Shown: piece after piece, positions 36,560 through 46,257 of the stretch
How the letters are laid out: every line of letters begins with the position of its first letter
How positions within the stretch are numbered: position 1 is the first letter of the stretch
Assembly: GCA_019054805.1 (NCBI GenBank)
Contig: JAHQIY010000001.1
Span: 2,866,501 to 2,930,500, forward strand
DNA: 64,000 nt
Source: Brachionus manjavacas
Taxonomy: Eukaryota > Rotifera > Eurotatoria > Ploima > Brachionidae
Direction of reading: 5' to 3'
Made by a program: the position numbers and the translations under genes
Notes under the pieces: generated by a model
Told to the model about the DNA's origin: nothing
Database searches by the model: none
The model's input: the letters and a program-made list of their open reading frames with translations, nothing else

Positions 36560-38160
36560 ATTCATTTATGAGACAAATGGTACTTATCCGGAGGCTAACG
36601 TTGACGTCGCGGACGATCTGGAATATGAATATCTGTAATAATATTTTTATTGAAATTTGAGTCACTCAGGTCATCGATGTTGTCTTCTGGCGTTTCGGCT
36701 TAGTCAAAATTTGAAGTTGTTGCTATGACCAATACGATGGTACGGGTTGATCTGTGTCGACGTCTGTCACTTTTCTTTGAAGAGTATCTGCAACCCTAAT
36801 TATTCTCCCTACTTTATCCTTTTCGGTCCTTTTCACCAATTATCTGACGGATGACTTTTTCGGATTGGCTTTAAGTCTAGAAATTTTTTGGACTGTTGGT
36901 TCGGTCAACTTGTGTTCCTCATCCATTTTATAGAAGTTTCTTTTTAATCTTGATCTGTTAACTGTGATTCGACGTCCTTTTTGGTACATTGTCTTAACTA
37001 TAAAATTGACTTCATTTACTTTTTCGTTGATTCGATATGGCCCTTTCCATTTGAAAATGAACTTCTTTAGCCCTCTTGGTTTCGTCTTTTTCAGCCAGAC
37101 CTCATCACCCTTTTTAAAAGGTACTGCCATTACCTGTCTATAATAACTAGGCTTTAAGCACTTTGACATCACGGTGAATTCGTGCTCTTTCATGGGTTAT
37201 TTTTGAGTCTCTTTATTCTAATCCGCATATCGGTATGGATTCAATTTTAAGCTAACAGATAGCGTCTGGTAAATGAGGTTGTTGGGCATTTTTGGCTTGT
37301 GGCCAAAAATTAATTCGTATGGCGTATATTTTGTGGGACTTCGAATCTACTGCTGAATTTTAGGCTAGTTTTAGTAAAGCCAACAACTCGTCCTAGTCGT
37401 CGTGTGTTTTATTTAAATAGCAATCACTCTATTTACTCTCTCACTTATGCCGTTACATCCTGGTTAAATTGGTGTTGTTGGAAGACGTTATTTTACCAAA
37501 AATTCCCATATTTCTAATAGTAATTTGGATTGGGAATTCTGTTCTCAGTCTAACAGAATGGATTCAAGTATATCATTCCTTCAATTAAAATCTTCAAGGT
37601 ATGAACTTAATGGTATGAACTTCATCTTAAAGGCCATAAAGTTCATACCATTAAGTCAAGGCCATATTGTAAAATGGTCAATAATAACAATTATAAACTA
37701 ATACCCATTTTTTCTAACATTTAGTGGACCCAAATTATCGTAGGAGAGAATTCCATTTGTTCGTTTGAAAGCATTGGTTTGTGTGTTACTTTAATGATTA
37801 CTAGAGGATTAGACGTGCTTTGGCACGATAGGAACTCTTGAATGAACTTTTTAACGTCTGTATAAACTTTGGCCAATAAAGTTTATTTTTAATTCTGTTA
37901 AAAGTTTTTTCAAACTTTAAGTGTCCACTTGAAAATAAGTTATAAATTTCTTTCATCAATGATCTTTGTTTATCGTTTAATGTCGACTGGTTGACTTTTT
38001 TATAATCTATTTCCACAGGTTTCTTTGCCCATTCGATGTTATAATACGAGGCCTTTTCACACTTCCCGTCTATTTCTTTTATCTGCAAAACGTCGAAGAT
38101 CCTTGGCTCTTCTTCGATATCACTCCATTCTTCTCCTTCTAAGTTAATATCCAATAGCTT
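36560..38160 (-). pseudogene. decayed Ty3/gypsy integrase region
   Basis: Minus-strand blocks are in the order of a gypsy pol 3' half. First is an acidic linker and the HHCC region with SSGHLKFEKTFNRIKNKLYW (about 37870-37945). The catalytic core is lost between 37800 and 37350. Then come TKYTPYELIFGHKPKMPNNL (about 37285-37345) and the C-terminal domain with VPFKKGDEVWLKKTKPRG, FIFKWKGPYRI and VNRSRLKRNF (36930-37130). A final tail reads DIHIPDRPRRQR (about 36590-36630). Frameshifts and stops are frequent. It is neither of the two younger gypsy elements further right and is oriented oppositely. Confidence 0.75.
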
Positions 38161-38384
38161 AAAATTCTTTCTAGCACTAATATTTCTTTTTTAACACCAA
38201 AATATCTCACTTATCTAAAAAAACTTTTCTGAAACTAAATTACTTGCACTAAACAAAATAACTTTTTAAAAAACAAAGTTACTTCTTCAAAACAAAATAA
38301 CTAATTGAATATAAAATTACTTCATTAATAACTTCATTAATCAGGTTAGCGAAATTAAACAGAAATGTCAGTCCCGGCTAAACA

Positions 38385-38810
38385 TCATTAAAATTCTCTC
38401 TAATTAAAAATGAGGTCTGAGTTAAACAATTCTAAGCTCAATTTATAAATCTCTTATAGGTTCAGTTATTGATTATTCCTTTCCTTGTTTAAATATATAT
38501 AGCGAAAATAATTTAAAGAAACTCTAAGCTATCCAAAACTCTGCATCACGTAGTATCCTTAAACTTAAATATGACACCCTTAAAGATTTGAAGTTGCACA
38601 GGGTCGAAGACCATTTGTTTGATTTAGGCGAGAATTATATTAGAAGAAGCCTCCAGAAGTAAGTTCCCCTAACCTGTCTACTTCTGAACGAGTTTAAACT
38701 CAACTTTAAGTCTAGAGATGTAACATATCTTCCTCCATTATGCGGTAATTATCTTATAATTGATCAACTATATCGACTTATTCAAACTTCTGTTTTATCT
38801 AATTTTTGAA
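38385..38810 (+). pseudogene. Jockey-like LINE, RT C-terminal blocks
   Basis: The plus strand reads CQSRLNIIKILS, IYKSLIGSVIDYSFPCLNIY, IQNSASRSILKLKYDT and LFDLGENYIRRSLQK, and stops at about 38810. These are the post-palm blocks of Jockey-like RT (IYksl..SviDYa, iQN.aLR). A GC-richer 3' UTR follows (38880-38950, ctgaaggagctttggctcgacc), then AT-rich DNA. With 33817-34110 it could form one interrupted LINE, since both are on the plus strand and the missing part is the palm. Confidence 0.7.
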
Positions 38811-39059
38811 CTTATTTTAAATTTTAAAGATACTATTTTATTCTTAAACATTTTTTTTCTTTTCTTTAATATTTTGAAAAATAATTTAAAGCTTTTTAAC
38901 TTTGCTGAAGGAGCTTTGGCTCGACCAGCTACACAATAATTTTTAGTTTTAGTTTTTTTCGCTTCTACACAAGCTTTTTTAAGTAAAAAACGAACACTTA
39001 ATATTAAGATATTCATCGTCTAATCGTATCTTAAAAAACTAGAGCATAATATGATTATT

Positions 39060-40009
39060 AGTATTTTATTTGTGATTCATTTAAAAAAAAATATTTCAAA
39101 AAGCATTAGTTTTTTTATTTAATTAATAAAGTTGTTAACTTTTTAGCTAATTTCTAATTCATGGAGAACATTTTAATTTCAAAAAGCTCATAGATACGCT
39201 TTTTTTATAATTTGATTTTACTTCTATTTAACAAAAGTTACCACTTAGAAAACGAATTTATTAAAAAATGCAAAAATTAGTTAATTTCGATGGTACTGAG
39301 AAATTAAAAATTATAACAGATAAAATGATGGATCATAATCTTCCTGATTTTGAGGAGAAAATTATTTTAAAAAAAAAATCGGATGTTTTGGTGCTTCTAG
39401 TGAAACAGCTCCTGTGAATATTTTTAGATAATGGAAAAGAAACGATTGAAATTTCAGAACGAAAGTATCATCAATAGCCTTCTCTCATCAAAACGCCCAA
39501 GATTTGATAACCAATTGTAAAATACAAATTTTTTTTCATTGATGGCAAGAGGCGTTATATGCATCTGTGTATTTCAGCTTCAACACGACAGAGATTTTTT
39601 GCTTCAGCAAATCAAATGTTTTCAAGTAAACTCAAGAATGTTGGAATTAAATATAGTTTTAACTTAAATACCAATTATTCTTTCATCAAAAATCTTATTC
39701 CATGGTCATTTTTATAGGCGTGGAAGGATAAATGTGTCCTCTAAATGAACGAAATTGATGGATCTACTAAAACAAAACCTATGACAAATTGTGGAATTAC
39801 CTTTTGTTTTAATTGGAATGGAAAAACCTATTCAGAAAATGTTTCGATTCCTAAATTGCAGTTTGAGGGGAGAAACAAAGTCTAAACCAAAGCGAAATTA
39901 CCGCAAAAGCAATTCAAAACTTCTTATCTGAGAGAGAATTTTTCAGTAAATATGTTCTATTTTAGATTTTCTCAAACAAAAAATTTCTTATTAAAGATGA
40001 AAAAGGTAG
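39060..40009 (+). other. degenerate coding sequence, unrecognised, left flank of element 1
   Basis: From an ATG at 39268 the plus strand reads LVNFDGTEKLKIITDKMMDH and NLPDFEEKI. After frame changes it reads FFIDGKRRYMHLCISASTRQ, RFFASANQMFSSKLKNVGIK, YSFIKNLIPWSF and TNCGITFCFNWNGKTYSENV. The amino-acid usage is protein-like and the pieces are co-linear, so this is an eroded gene or transposon ORF. I do not know the family. It is cut by the left LTR of element 1. Confidence 0.35.
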
Positions 40010-40357
40010 TGTTGTAGTTCTCTCAATAACTACAACACCGACTCTATTCAACTTACATGTCTATAGTTTCAAAGTGCAATACTATGATCTCATACGCTTA
40101 GCAAGTGATAGTATTTAACACTGTGTAAAATATTAGATATGTGCGATGAAGAGATCTGAAATTGTTGTTTTCTTATTGTTGTTTTCTTTTCTCCATTTTT
40201 TCTTTATTATTTGTTCAGGCTAGAAGTGGCCATTTATTAATAAAGTTATTATTATTATTATTTAATTTCTTTATTTATTATTAGCGTTATAACCGCGAAC
40301 CACTAGATCCTAACAGATCCGGAAAGAACTATAGTTCAGGATTTAAGGTTTATAACA
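40010..40357 (+). repeat. left LTR of element 1
   Basis: The LTR starts TGTTGTAGTTCTCTC and ends GGTTTATAACA. It contains AATAAA (40239) followed by a TTA triplet run, a plausible R/U5 boundary. The left flank ends gtag; the sequence after the LTR remnant at 45328 starts gtac if its last bases are read as gca, a possible damaged target-site duplication. Confidence 0.85.
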
Positions 40358-40374
40358 TTGGCGTCCCTAGGTGT
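40358..40374 (+). promoter_or_regulatory. primer-binding site, element 1
   Basis: TTGGCGTCCCTAGGTG follows the LTR directly. The TGG matches the complement of a tRNA CCA end, as expected for minus-strand priming. The tRNA species was not identified. The same sequence follows the right LTR at 44852. Confidence 0.6.
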
Positions 40375-40562
40375 TCTTAACTTTCAGTTAGGCTTTAAGA
40401 TTTCTTTCCTATTCTCTTCTTATAAAAACCTTTTCTCAAAATGTGCAAAATCGCATTTACAATTTTATTATGGAGTTTTGTTGTCACGTGTGAAACACAT
40501 GCGTTCACATTTTATAATACAGAGTCAATGTATGAGAAATTGATATCTCATTTAATCAGCAC

Positions 40563-41786
40563 ATGGACAAAATCAATCCAATTTGGAAAGACGTCATCGT
40601 CACAATCCCAATAGAGACAGTGATTTTAATCATCACTTTGATCTTAGTGTATGGGACAATCCATCTTATAAAAGGGAGGCCTCGCACACCGACTTCAATC
40701 CAAACAAGTGGCTCAGCGTCAGCCAATGTTAATGTTGTTAATGCCATGCAATTTGGAAACGAGGCGATTTATAAGACCTTGTATAGCGAAGCTCGAAATT
40801 CACACGCTATAAAGGCAGCGAACGAGCTCAAGGAAGGAATGGATGTGAAATCGTTGTTCATTGTATTGGAGATTTATTTGAAGCAATTTCAAAAGTCCGA
40901 CTGGCTTGACATCACAATTAGTCTTGTAGACAACAGAATCCTTAGACGTATTATAAATTTGGATGAGTGCCGCAATGAACCAATTAAAGGCTTCGACAGT
41001 TTCAAAAGGCAATTGTGTGATAAATTCACAAATACAGTGAAATTCAAAAGCACTGTGAACTGGGATCAATTGTCTGACTTAAAGCAATCGCCACGTGAGT
41101 CTATTGTAGATTATAGCGAAAAAGTAACGCAATTGGTAAAACAAATATTTCCAAAAACGGAAACTTCCAACGACATTGATCGCTTAATTCAAGTTCGATT
41201 TGTGGAGGGATTGTATAATCAACGTCTTCGTGAAAAGGTTCGAGCAAAAATTTTGAAAATGAGACGAATCGAAACCGAAAAAGTTTACAAAATTCAAGAC
41301 TTGATTAATTATGCGGACTGCAAGATGTCTAGTTTCGATAAGCAACCTTTCTATAATAGCACCACAAGTGAAAGTGATGCTCTCCAGAAAAGAAGGTACG
41401 CAATTCAACCAAATTTAAAACAGACGTTTGGTGGTAATTTTAAATCAAATTCCTATCCTTATAATAATCCAAGGGAACCAAACAATCAGAGACAAGACAA
41501 AACATTTAACCAGTCAACGCAGAAACAGGTTAAATTTGAAGATAAAGGCAACAGTGAGCCCCTTCACGTAATTAACGCTGTTAACTTAAGAAAGCGTCCT
41601 AACCGAGAAAGACCAGTGATAGGTGTGGCAATTTTCAATAACACACTGGTCAATTACCTATGTGATAGTGGAGCAGATAGGACAATTATCAACACAAAAA
41701 CGTTCAATCTTCTAAAAAGGCATGCACCTGGAACAGAACTGAAATTCACTCGGGTAGCGAGCTGTTCTCATGCTCAGGTCCGATAA
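40563..41786 (+). CDS. element 1 Gag with N-terminal membrane segment, plus protease
   Basis: The frame has 407 codons. Residues 11-36 (VIVTIPIETVILIITLILVY and following) form a strongly hydrophobic helix, followed by a basic stretch (KGRPRTP). This is unusual for Ty3/gypsy Gag. Residues about 75-290 look like a gypsy capsid (FDSFKRQLCDKFTNTV, SPRESIVDYSEKVTQLV, RFVEGLYNQRLREKVRAKIL). No CCHC zinc knuckle is present; instead there is a Gln/Asn-rich basic linker. The aspartic protease starts near residue 355 with the active site CDSGADRT (Asp368). The frame ends at a TGA after the protease N-half; the rest, including DCLLGRDLINKLKHIG (41888-41935), is read in another frame. Either one base is lost near 41750 or there is a programmed shift. 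The protein would assemble the particle and mature it. Confidence 0.8.
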   Translation: MDKINPIWKDVIVTIPIETVILIITLILVYGTIHLIKGRPRTPTSIQTSGSASANVNVVNAMQFGNEAIYKTLYSEARNSHAIKAANELKEGMDVKSLFIVLEIYLKQFQKSDWLDITISLVDNRILRRIINLDECRNEPIKGFDSFKRQLCDKFTNTVKFKSTVNWDQLSDLKQSPRESIVDYSEKVTQLVKQIFPKTETSNDIDRLIQVRFVEGLYNQRLREKVRAKILKMRRIETEKVYKIQDLINYADCKMSSFDKQPFYNSTTSESDALQKRRYAIQPNLKQTFGGNFKSNSYPYNNPREPNNQRQDKTFNQSTQKQVKFEDKGNSEPLHVINAVNLRKRPNRERPVIGVAIFNNTLVNYLCDSGADRTIINTKTFNLLKRHAPGTELKFTRVASCSHAQVR

Positions 41787-41886
41787 AAATTCTTGGCAAG
41801 GTGAAGCTCTCACGCTGTATTGTTTCAAGAGAAGAAATCCTTAAGAATGTGGAGATATTGGTCACTGAGACAGTTTCCAATAATGA

Positions 41887-43104
41887 TTGTCTTTTGGGGA
41901 GAGATTTGATAAACAAACTGAAGCACATTGGGTTGAAAAATACGATTTTCACGACAATTTGGTAGCAAGTATTGAAGAAATTCACGGTGAAGTCTCTACA
42001 TCCTCGGAAAGTGGGAGTGGACATAGCATAGATGATGCAACACAGAATACAAACAGCAGCTCTAATTCGGAGAGTGAAATAACAAACGCCGATAGAATAG
42101 CACTGAACCCAAGTTCTTCTATCGAAAATGAATTTGAGAGCCTAAAAGAGGAACAAGAGAGGGACGAAGATATCCAGTGGATAAAAGGACTTATATTTGA
42201 GAATGGGGTTCAGAAACCTAAGATCTCGATTTTTGAGAGCCCAACAGGTCGTATAATGTACAAACAGTACGACCATTTTACACTTGTGGATGGTATTCTA
42301 TATCGTCATAGTGAAGAAAGGTATGGTTTCAAAACAACGCAACTAGTCTTACCAAAACAAGTAGTCGAGCGAATTGTCAACCAAGTTCACAGCACAATTT
42401 ACAATGGTCATTTAGGGAAATCCAAGACAATGTCAAAAATAACCGATAGATTTTACAGACCATTTTTAAAAGACGACATCATGAGATGTGTCAAATGTTG
42501 TGATGTGTGCCAAAAGATCAAGCTCACTCAGCCGGCGCGACATGCTGAGTTGATCTATTTAACACCATGTCGTCCTAATCAATTGATTACCACAGATTTG
42601 GCAGGACCATTCCCGGTAACTCACCGTGGTAACAAGTATCTCCAAGTCATAGTAGATCACTTTACAAAGCTGATACAGATTCATGCACTAAACAGCAGTA
42701 AAACCCCGCCCGTTGCAAACAATATAGTGGATAAATGGTGCTGTAGATATGGAATCCCGGAATCAATATTATCAGACGGGGGAAAACAATATCAATCAAA
42801 GCTTTTAGATCTGGTTTATGAGCATCTGGACATACGAAAGTTAAAAACAACTCCATTTCACCCACAATGTGATGGTCAAAGTGAAATCACAGTAAAAACA
42901 GTTAAGAAGATGATTGCAGCATTTTTTGATGTCGACCAAATGAGTTGGGACCTTAACTTAAATAAACTGGCGTTTGCTTACAATACTAGTAAACAGAGTT
43001 CAACTGGCCAAACACCTTTTGAAATGATGTTCGGTCGAAGGCCTAAAATTCCAATCGACCTAATTATACCACCTACTGACCTACTAAAAGAGAAAAAATT
43101 TTAA
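41887..43104 (+). CDS. element 1 integrase
   Basis: The frame has 405 codons. After an acidic Ser-rich linker (residues about 35-95) come the HHCC zinc-binding region (NQVHSTIYNGHLGKSK and CVKCCDVCQKIK) and the RNase H-fold catalytic core. The core has Asp237 (TTDLAGPF), Asp297 (LSDGGKQYQ) and Glu333 (DGQSEITV), with exactly 35 residues between the last two. The GPF/Y-side motif TPFEMMFGRRPKIPIDLI closes the core. All three catalytic residues are intact. The frame breaks after LLKEKKF; the next codons (43105-43237) continue in another frame to a stop. The ATG used is internal to pol and not a true start, since integrase is normally cut from a Gag-Pol precursor. RT is missing upstream. Confidence 0.85.
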   Translation: MSFGERFDKQTEAHWVEKYDFHDNLVASIEEIHGEVSTSSESGSGHSIDDATQNTNSSSNSESEITNADRIALNPSSSIENEFESLKEEQERDEDIQWIKGLIFENGVQKPKISIFESPTGRIMYKQYDHFTLVDGILYRHSEERYGFKTTQLVLPKQVVERIVNQVHSTIYNGHLGKSKTMSKITDRFYRPFLKDDIMRCVKCCDVCQKIKLTQPARHAELIYLTPCRPNQLITTDLAGPFPVTHRGNKYLQVIVDHFTKLIQIHALNSSKTPPVANNIVDKWCCRYGIPESILSDGGKQYQSKLLDLVYEHLDIRKLKTTPFHPQCDGQSEITVKTVKKMIAAFFDVDQMSWDLNLNKLAFAYNTSKQSSTGQTPFEMMFGRRPKIPIDLIIPPTDLLKEKKF

Positions 43105-43245
43105 CTGAGTACAAAATAGTGAATGAGCACGGAGAGGTAATAGTATTGGAAGACTACGATGATATAGTTGAGAAAAATCTCCCAGCAGTGGCGACCAATT
43201 ATCTTCAAGAGCTTAAGATGAAACTTAAAAAGTGTTAAGGGTATA

Positions 43246-43615
43246 GTGAAAAAGAGACAGGTCCACAAAAATAGACTGAAGTACTACTTCCACAGTGGAC
43301 ATAGCTTACCTACAATAAAAGAAGAACAAGTCGAACAACCCGATAGGCAAAAAAGAAAGTACACCAAAAATTTGAATAATCCAAGGTGGAAGCCGATAGA
43401 AAATCATAATGAACCTGAACACAATGTCACGGACACGATTAGTACGCAACCTATGTCCACAGGAAATGTGTCTTCGAGCGACAGTGATTCAGATGTCGGG
43501 CTTAAAGAATAAATAAAAAACAAAAAAAACCGCATCCTGAAATCTAACAGTGAACTTAGAAGGTCGACTCGTCAATCAAAGCCACCTGACCGACTAGTAA
43601 TTGTAATTATTTTTA
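43246..43615 (+). pseudogene. element 1 pol C-terminal tail
   Basis: KKRQVHKNRLKYYFHSGH is the vhxxRLK-type ending of the integrase C-terminal domain. An acidic Ser/Asp tail stops at 43510. Beyond that stop, in the same frame, the strand still reads LRRSTRQSKPPDRLVIV, the basic RRSTRxxKPPDRL ending common in gypsy pol, so the stop is probably secondary damage. A long A run follows (43615-43636). Confidence 0.55.
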
Positions 43616-43827
43616 AAAAAAAAAAAAAAAAAAAAATTTTTGAGGAGAGGAAACTCAGAAGAACCTCGTGGTAAGGAGGATATTTCCAGAAGAACCTTAT
43701 TTGAAGTTTTAATTATCAGACAAAATGGTTGTCGATAATAACAAAGTTTAAAAATTTTAATTTAAACATAAATTATAAAATTTTAAAATTCAAAATTAAA
43801 ATAAAAAGAAAAAAAAAAAAAACAAAA

Positions 43828-44559
43828 ATGGATAAAATTTTCGACATTTATATCCGGAACATCACAGTTCTTGGAGGGGACCGGAGAAAGACAGCGGAAA
43901 CCTTGGAGGTATTCATAAACAAGCAAATCATCCGGCAAGGTCTGGACAACAGACTGGGGCTCATCGATAATTTGAAAGTCCCAGAGATGTGCATGGACCT
44001 CGACGGGACAACGTACATCGCGTTCTGTCGGATGGAGAGACCTGACCGACATGGTGAGGCTGTCGAAGTCATGAACAAGATGACATTCGAAGGTCGGAAG
44101 CTCCTGGCTAAGATGAACGATATAGAGTCAGGGGCTGCACAGTGGTCGAAGAAGATAGTAGTGGACTAAGATGGTAGGCCGATCTGGTACCATGCCGAGA
44201 AAGCTAAGTACCTCGAAAGGACCAACCACACAATGGAAACGCAAGAACGCCTTATTGTCCACGTTGAGCGCCGATTCCGAGAGGAACAAGAAGGCAGAAG
44301 GGATGCCGAAGCTCGCCTAAGACAAGCAGAGGATGAGCTCAACAAGGCCAAGGAGACCATCCGTCAACTGGAGGACACTGTGAAGAGCCTACAGGAAGTG
44401 TTAGAAGTCTATGAGCCGTCCGGATGGAGTTCTGTTTGTTATTCTTATTTTAAAAATTTTTTTTGCTTTTGTTTTTATCTTTCTTCTTCTAGGGGGAAGG
44501 TATGTTGTAGTTCTCTCAATAACTTCAACACCGACTCTATTCAACTTACATGTCTATAG
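43828..44559 (+). pseudogene. element 1 third ORF: RRM-like domain plus coiled coil
   Basis: From the ATG at 43828 (after an A-rich leader) 113 codons are open to a TAA at 44167. The same frame then continues without another stop to the LTR. Residues 5-97 fit an RNA-recognition motif. IYIRNI (7-12) matches RNP2, GTTYIAFCRM (60-69) matches RNP1, and the last helix and strand AVEVMNKMTFEGRKLLAKM follow the usual A--A---l-G--~GR-L-V pattern. After the stop, METQERLIVHVERRFREEQE and about 40 more residues form a Glu/Arg-rich coiled coil with heptad leucines. The region has clearly higher GC than the rest of the window. It lies where env would sit in a retrovirus-like element but has no Env features. 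RRM plus coiled coil recalls LINE ORF1 chaperones, in reversed order. A 397-bp copy, stop included, is at 50658-51054. Confidence 0.65.
44491..44502 (+). promoter_or_regulatory. polypurine tract, element 1
   Basis: agggggaaggta immediately precedes the TG of the right LTR, the standard position for plus-strand priming. Confidence 0.7.
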
Positions 44560-44851
44560 TTTCAAAGTGCAATACTATGATCTCATACGCTTAGCAAGTG
44601 ATAGTATTTAACACTGTGTAAAATATTAGACATGTGCGATGAAGAGATCTGAAATTGTTGTTTTCTTATTGTTGTTTTCTTTTCTCCATTTTTTTCTTTA
44701 TTATTTGTTCAGGCTAGAAGTGGCCATTTATTAATAAAGTTATTATTATTATTATTTAATTTCTTTATTTATTATTAGCGTTATAACCGCGAACCACTAG
44801 ATCCTAACAGATCCGGAAAGAACTATAGTTCAGGATTTAAGGTTTATAACA
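44503..44851 (+). repeat. right (shared) LTR of element 1
   Basis: It is near-identical to 40010-40357, differing for example by cttcaac for ctacaac, gacatg for gatatg and one extra T in a T run. It is followed not by flanking DNA but by another primer-binding site and gag start. Confidence 0.85.
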
Positions 44852-45328
44852 TTGGCGTCCCTAGGTGTTCTTAACTTTCAGTTAGGCTTTAAGATTTCTT
44901 TCCTATTCTCTTCTTATAAAAACCTTTTCTCAAAATGTGCAAAATCGCATTTACAATTTTATTATGGAGTTTTGTTGTCACGTGTGAAACACATGCGTTC
45001 ACATTTTATAATACAGAGTCAATGTATGAGAAATTGATATCTCATTTAATCAGCACATGGACAAAATCAATCCAATTTGGAAAGACGTCATCGTCACAAT
45101 CCCAATAGAGACAGTGATTTTAATCATCACTTTGATCTTAGTGTATGGGACAATCCATCTTATAAAAGGGAGGCCTCGCACACCGACTTCAATCCAAACA
45201 AGTGGCTCAGCGTCAGCCAATGTTAATGTTGTTAATGCCATGCAATTTGGAAACGAGGCGATTTATAAGACCTTGTATAGCGAAGCTCGAAATTCACACG
45301 CTATAGTTCAGGATTTAAGGTTTATAGC
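44852..45328 (+). mobile_element. second, internally deleted copy of element 1
   Basis: Bases 44852-45304 repeat the element 1 interior 40358-40810 (primer site, leader, first 82 codons of gag including the membrane helix). At 45300-45305 the sequence jumps from the gag word cacacgctata to ctatagttcaggatttaagg, which is the last 26 bases of the LTR. The shared word ctata marks the join. So the unit is LTR, 5' end of gag, then the tip of a third LTR: a deletion derivative sharing its left LTR with element 1. The 117-codon chimeric frame 45057-45410 is a by-product. Confidence 0.85.
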
Positions 45329-46240
45329 AGTACGACGAATATATCAAGCAAGAAAATTAAAAAGCCTTTTCATAAAATCGATTTTAATTAATTTACGAAA
45401 TGAGGATTGATTCTGATAAAACTAAATTGTTTTTTTATAACTTTCTTGGTAACTTTAAAATAGGACACATGGTTTAATTCACGTTATTGAATCAAATCCG
45501 ATAGATTTTGTGATGTTTTTTGAAGTTCAAGTAAAAAATTTTCGGCTCACATAAATTTACTTAATTTCTATTTTTATTAGGTAAAAATTTGGGTGAAATT
45601 GAAAGCATGACTCAAGTTTGGTTTTCGATTCGACAAGAAACGCTATTGCTAAATATTTTGTTAAACAATATCTCCTGGACTTGACAAAAACATACAGCGA
45701 GAAATAACGAAAAAGTAAATGAAAATAGACCATTTTTATATCGATAGGAAAATCTGAGAATTTGAGAAAAATTCTCATTTACGCCATTATAATCTTCTAC
45801 GAGATTCGGAAGAAATAGAAACAGAAAACTCATTTGAGAAAAATCATTTATTTTTTCCGAGTCTTTTTAAACTTTTTAAAAAAACCTCGAGCTTTTTCCA
45901 TAATGGTCTGGCTAGAATTATTTAATGAATTTTTACCCGATAAAAATGGTCTTTCAAATAAATATGTTGAATCGTGTTTTAATTTTAAAAAAAATTCTAT
46001 TATTAAAGATAATAAGCGAATTAGAGTTAAAAGACTTTTATATAGCTATTAATTAGCTAACCTTTACTTCTTCAATCCTTCACAACTTTACACAAAATTA
46101 TATGAGGATAGATTTAAAGGGATATTTGAATCTAAAAAAAAATTTTCATTTAGTAAAAAGGATAAAGAAATGTAGGCTATGAGAGAGAATAATAAAAAAG
46201 ACGTTCATTACTTACAAGAATTTTAAGGTTAGTTTTTAAC
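45329..46240 (+). other. unassigned sequence between the two gypsy elements
   Basis: Protein-like phrases occur in shifting plus-strand frames (VRRIYQARKLKSLFIKSIL, SMTQVWFSIRQETLLLNILL, KLYEDRFKGIFESKKKFSFS), with a 72-codon frame at 45834-46052. None is recognised. This may be the right-hand continuation of the eroded ORF at 39060-40009 that element 1 interrupted. Confidence 0.3.
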
Positions 46241-46257
46241 GAAAATTAAAAGTACAA

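Larger units (their letters stand above)
40010..44851 (+). mobile_element. Ty3/gypsy element 1, complete LTRs, no RT
   Basis: LTRs are 40010-40357 and 44503-44851, both TG...CA. A primer-binding-like TTGGCGTCCCTAGG follows the left LTR, and a polypurine tract (44491-44502) precedes the right one. By eye the LTRs differ at about three positions in 348, so insertion was recent. The interior holds gag plus aspartic protease, a protease end in another frame, integrase, a pol tail and a third ORF. The roughly 1.6 kb that should encode reverse transcriptase and RNase H is absent: the protease C-terminal LLGRD motif is followed within about 40 codons by the acidic linker of the integrase. The element would need RT in trans. 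Confidence 0.85.

Noticed and set aside
38795-39016. 73-codon minus-strand Lys-rich frame
   Set aside because: It lies over the presumed LINE 3' UTR and AT-rich DNA, and its lysines come from T runs on the plus strand.
40358-40540. 61-codon plus-strand frame beginning at the primer-binding site, duplicated at 44852-45037
   Set aside because: It is duplicated only because the element leader is duplicated. It starts at a non-ATG codon inside the primer-binding site and has no motif.
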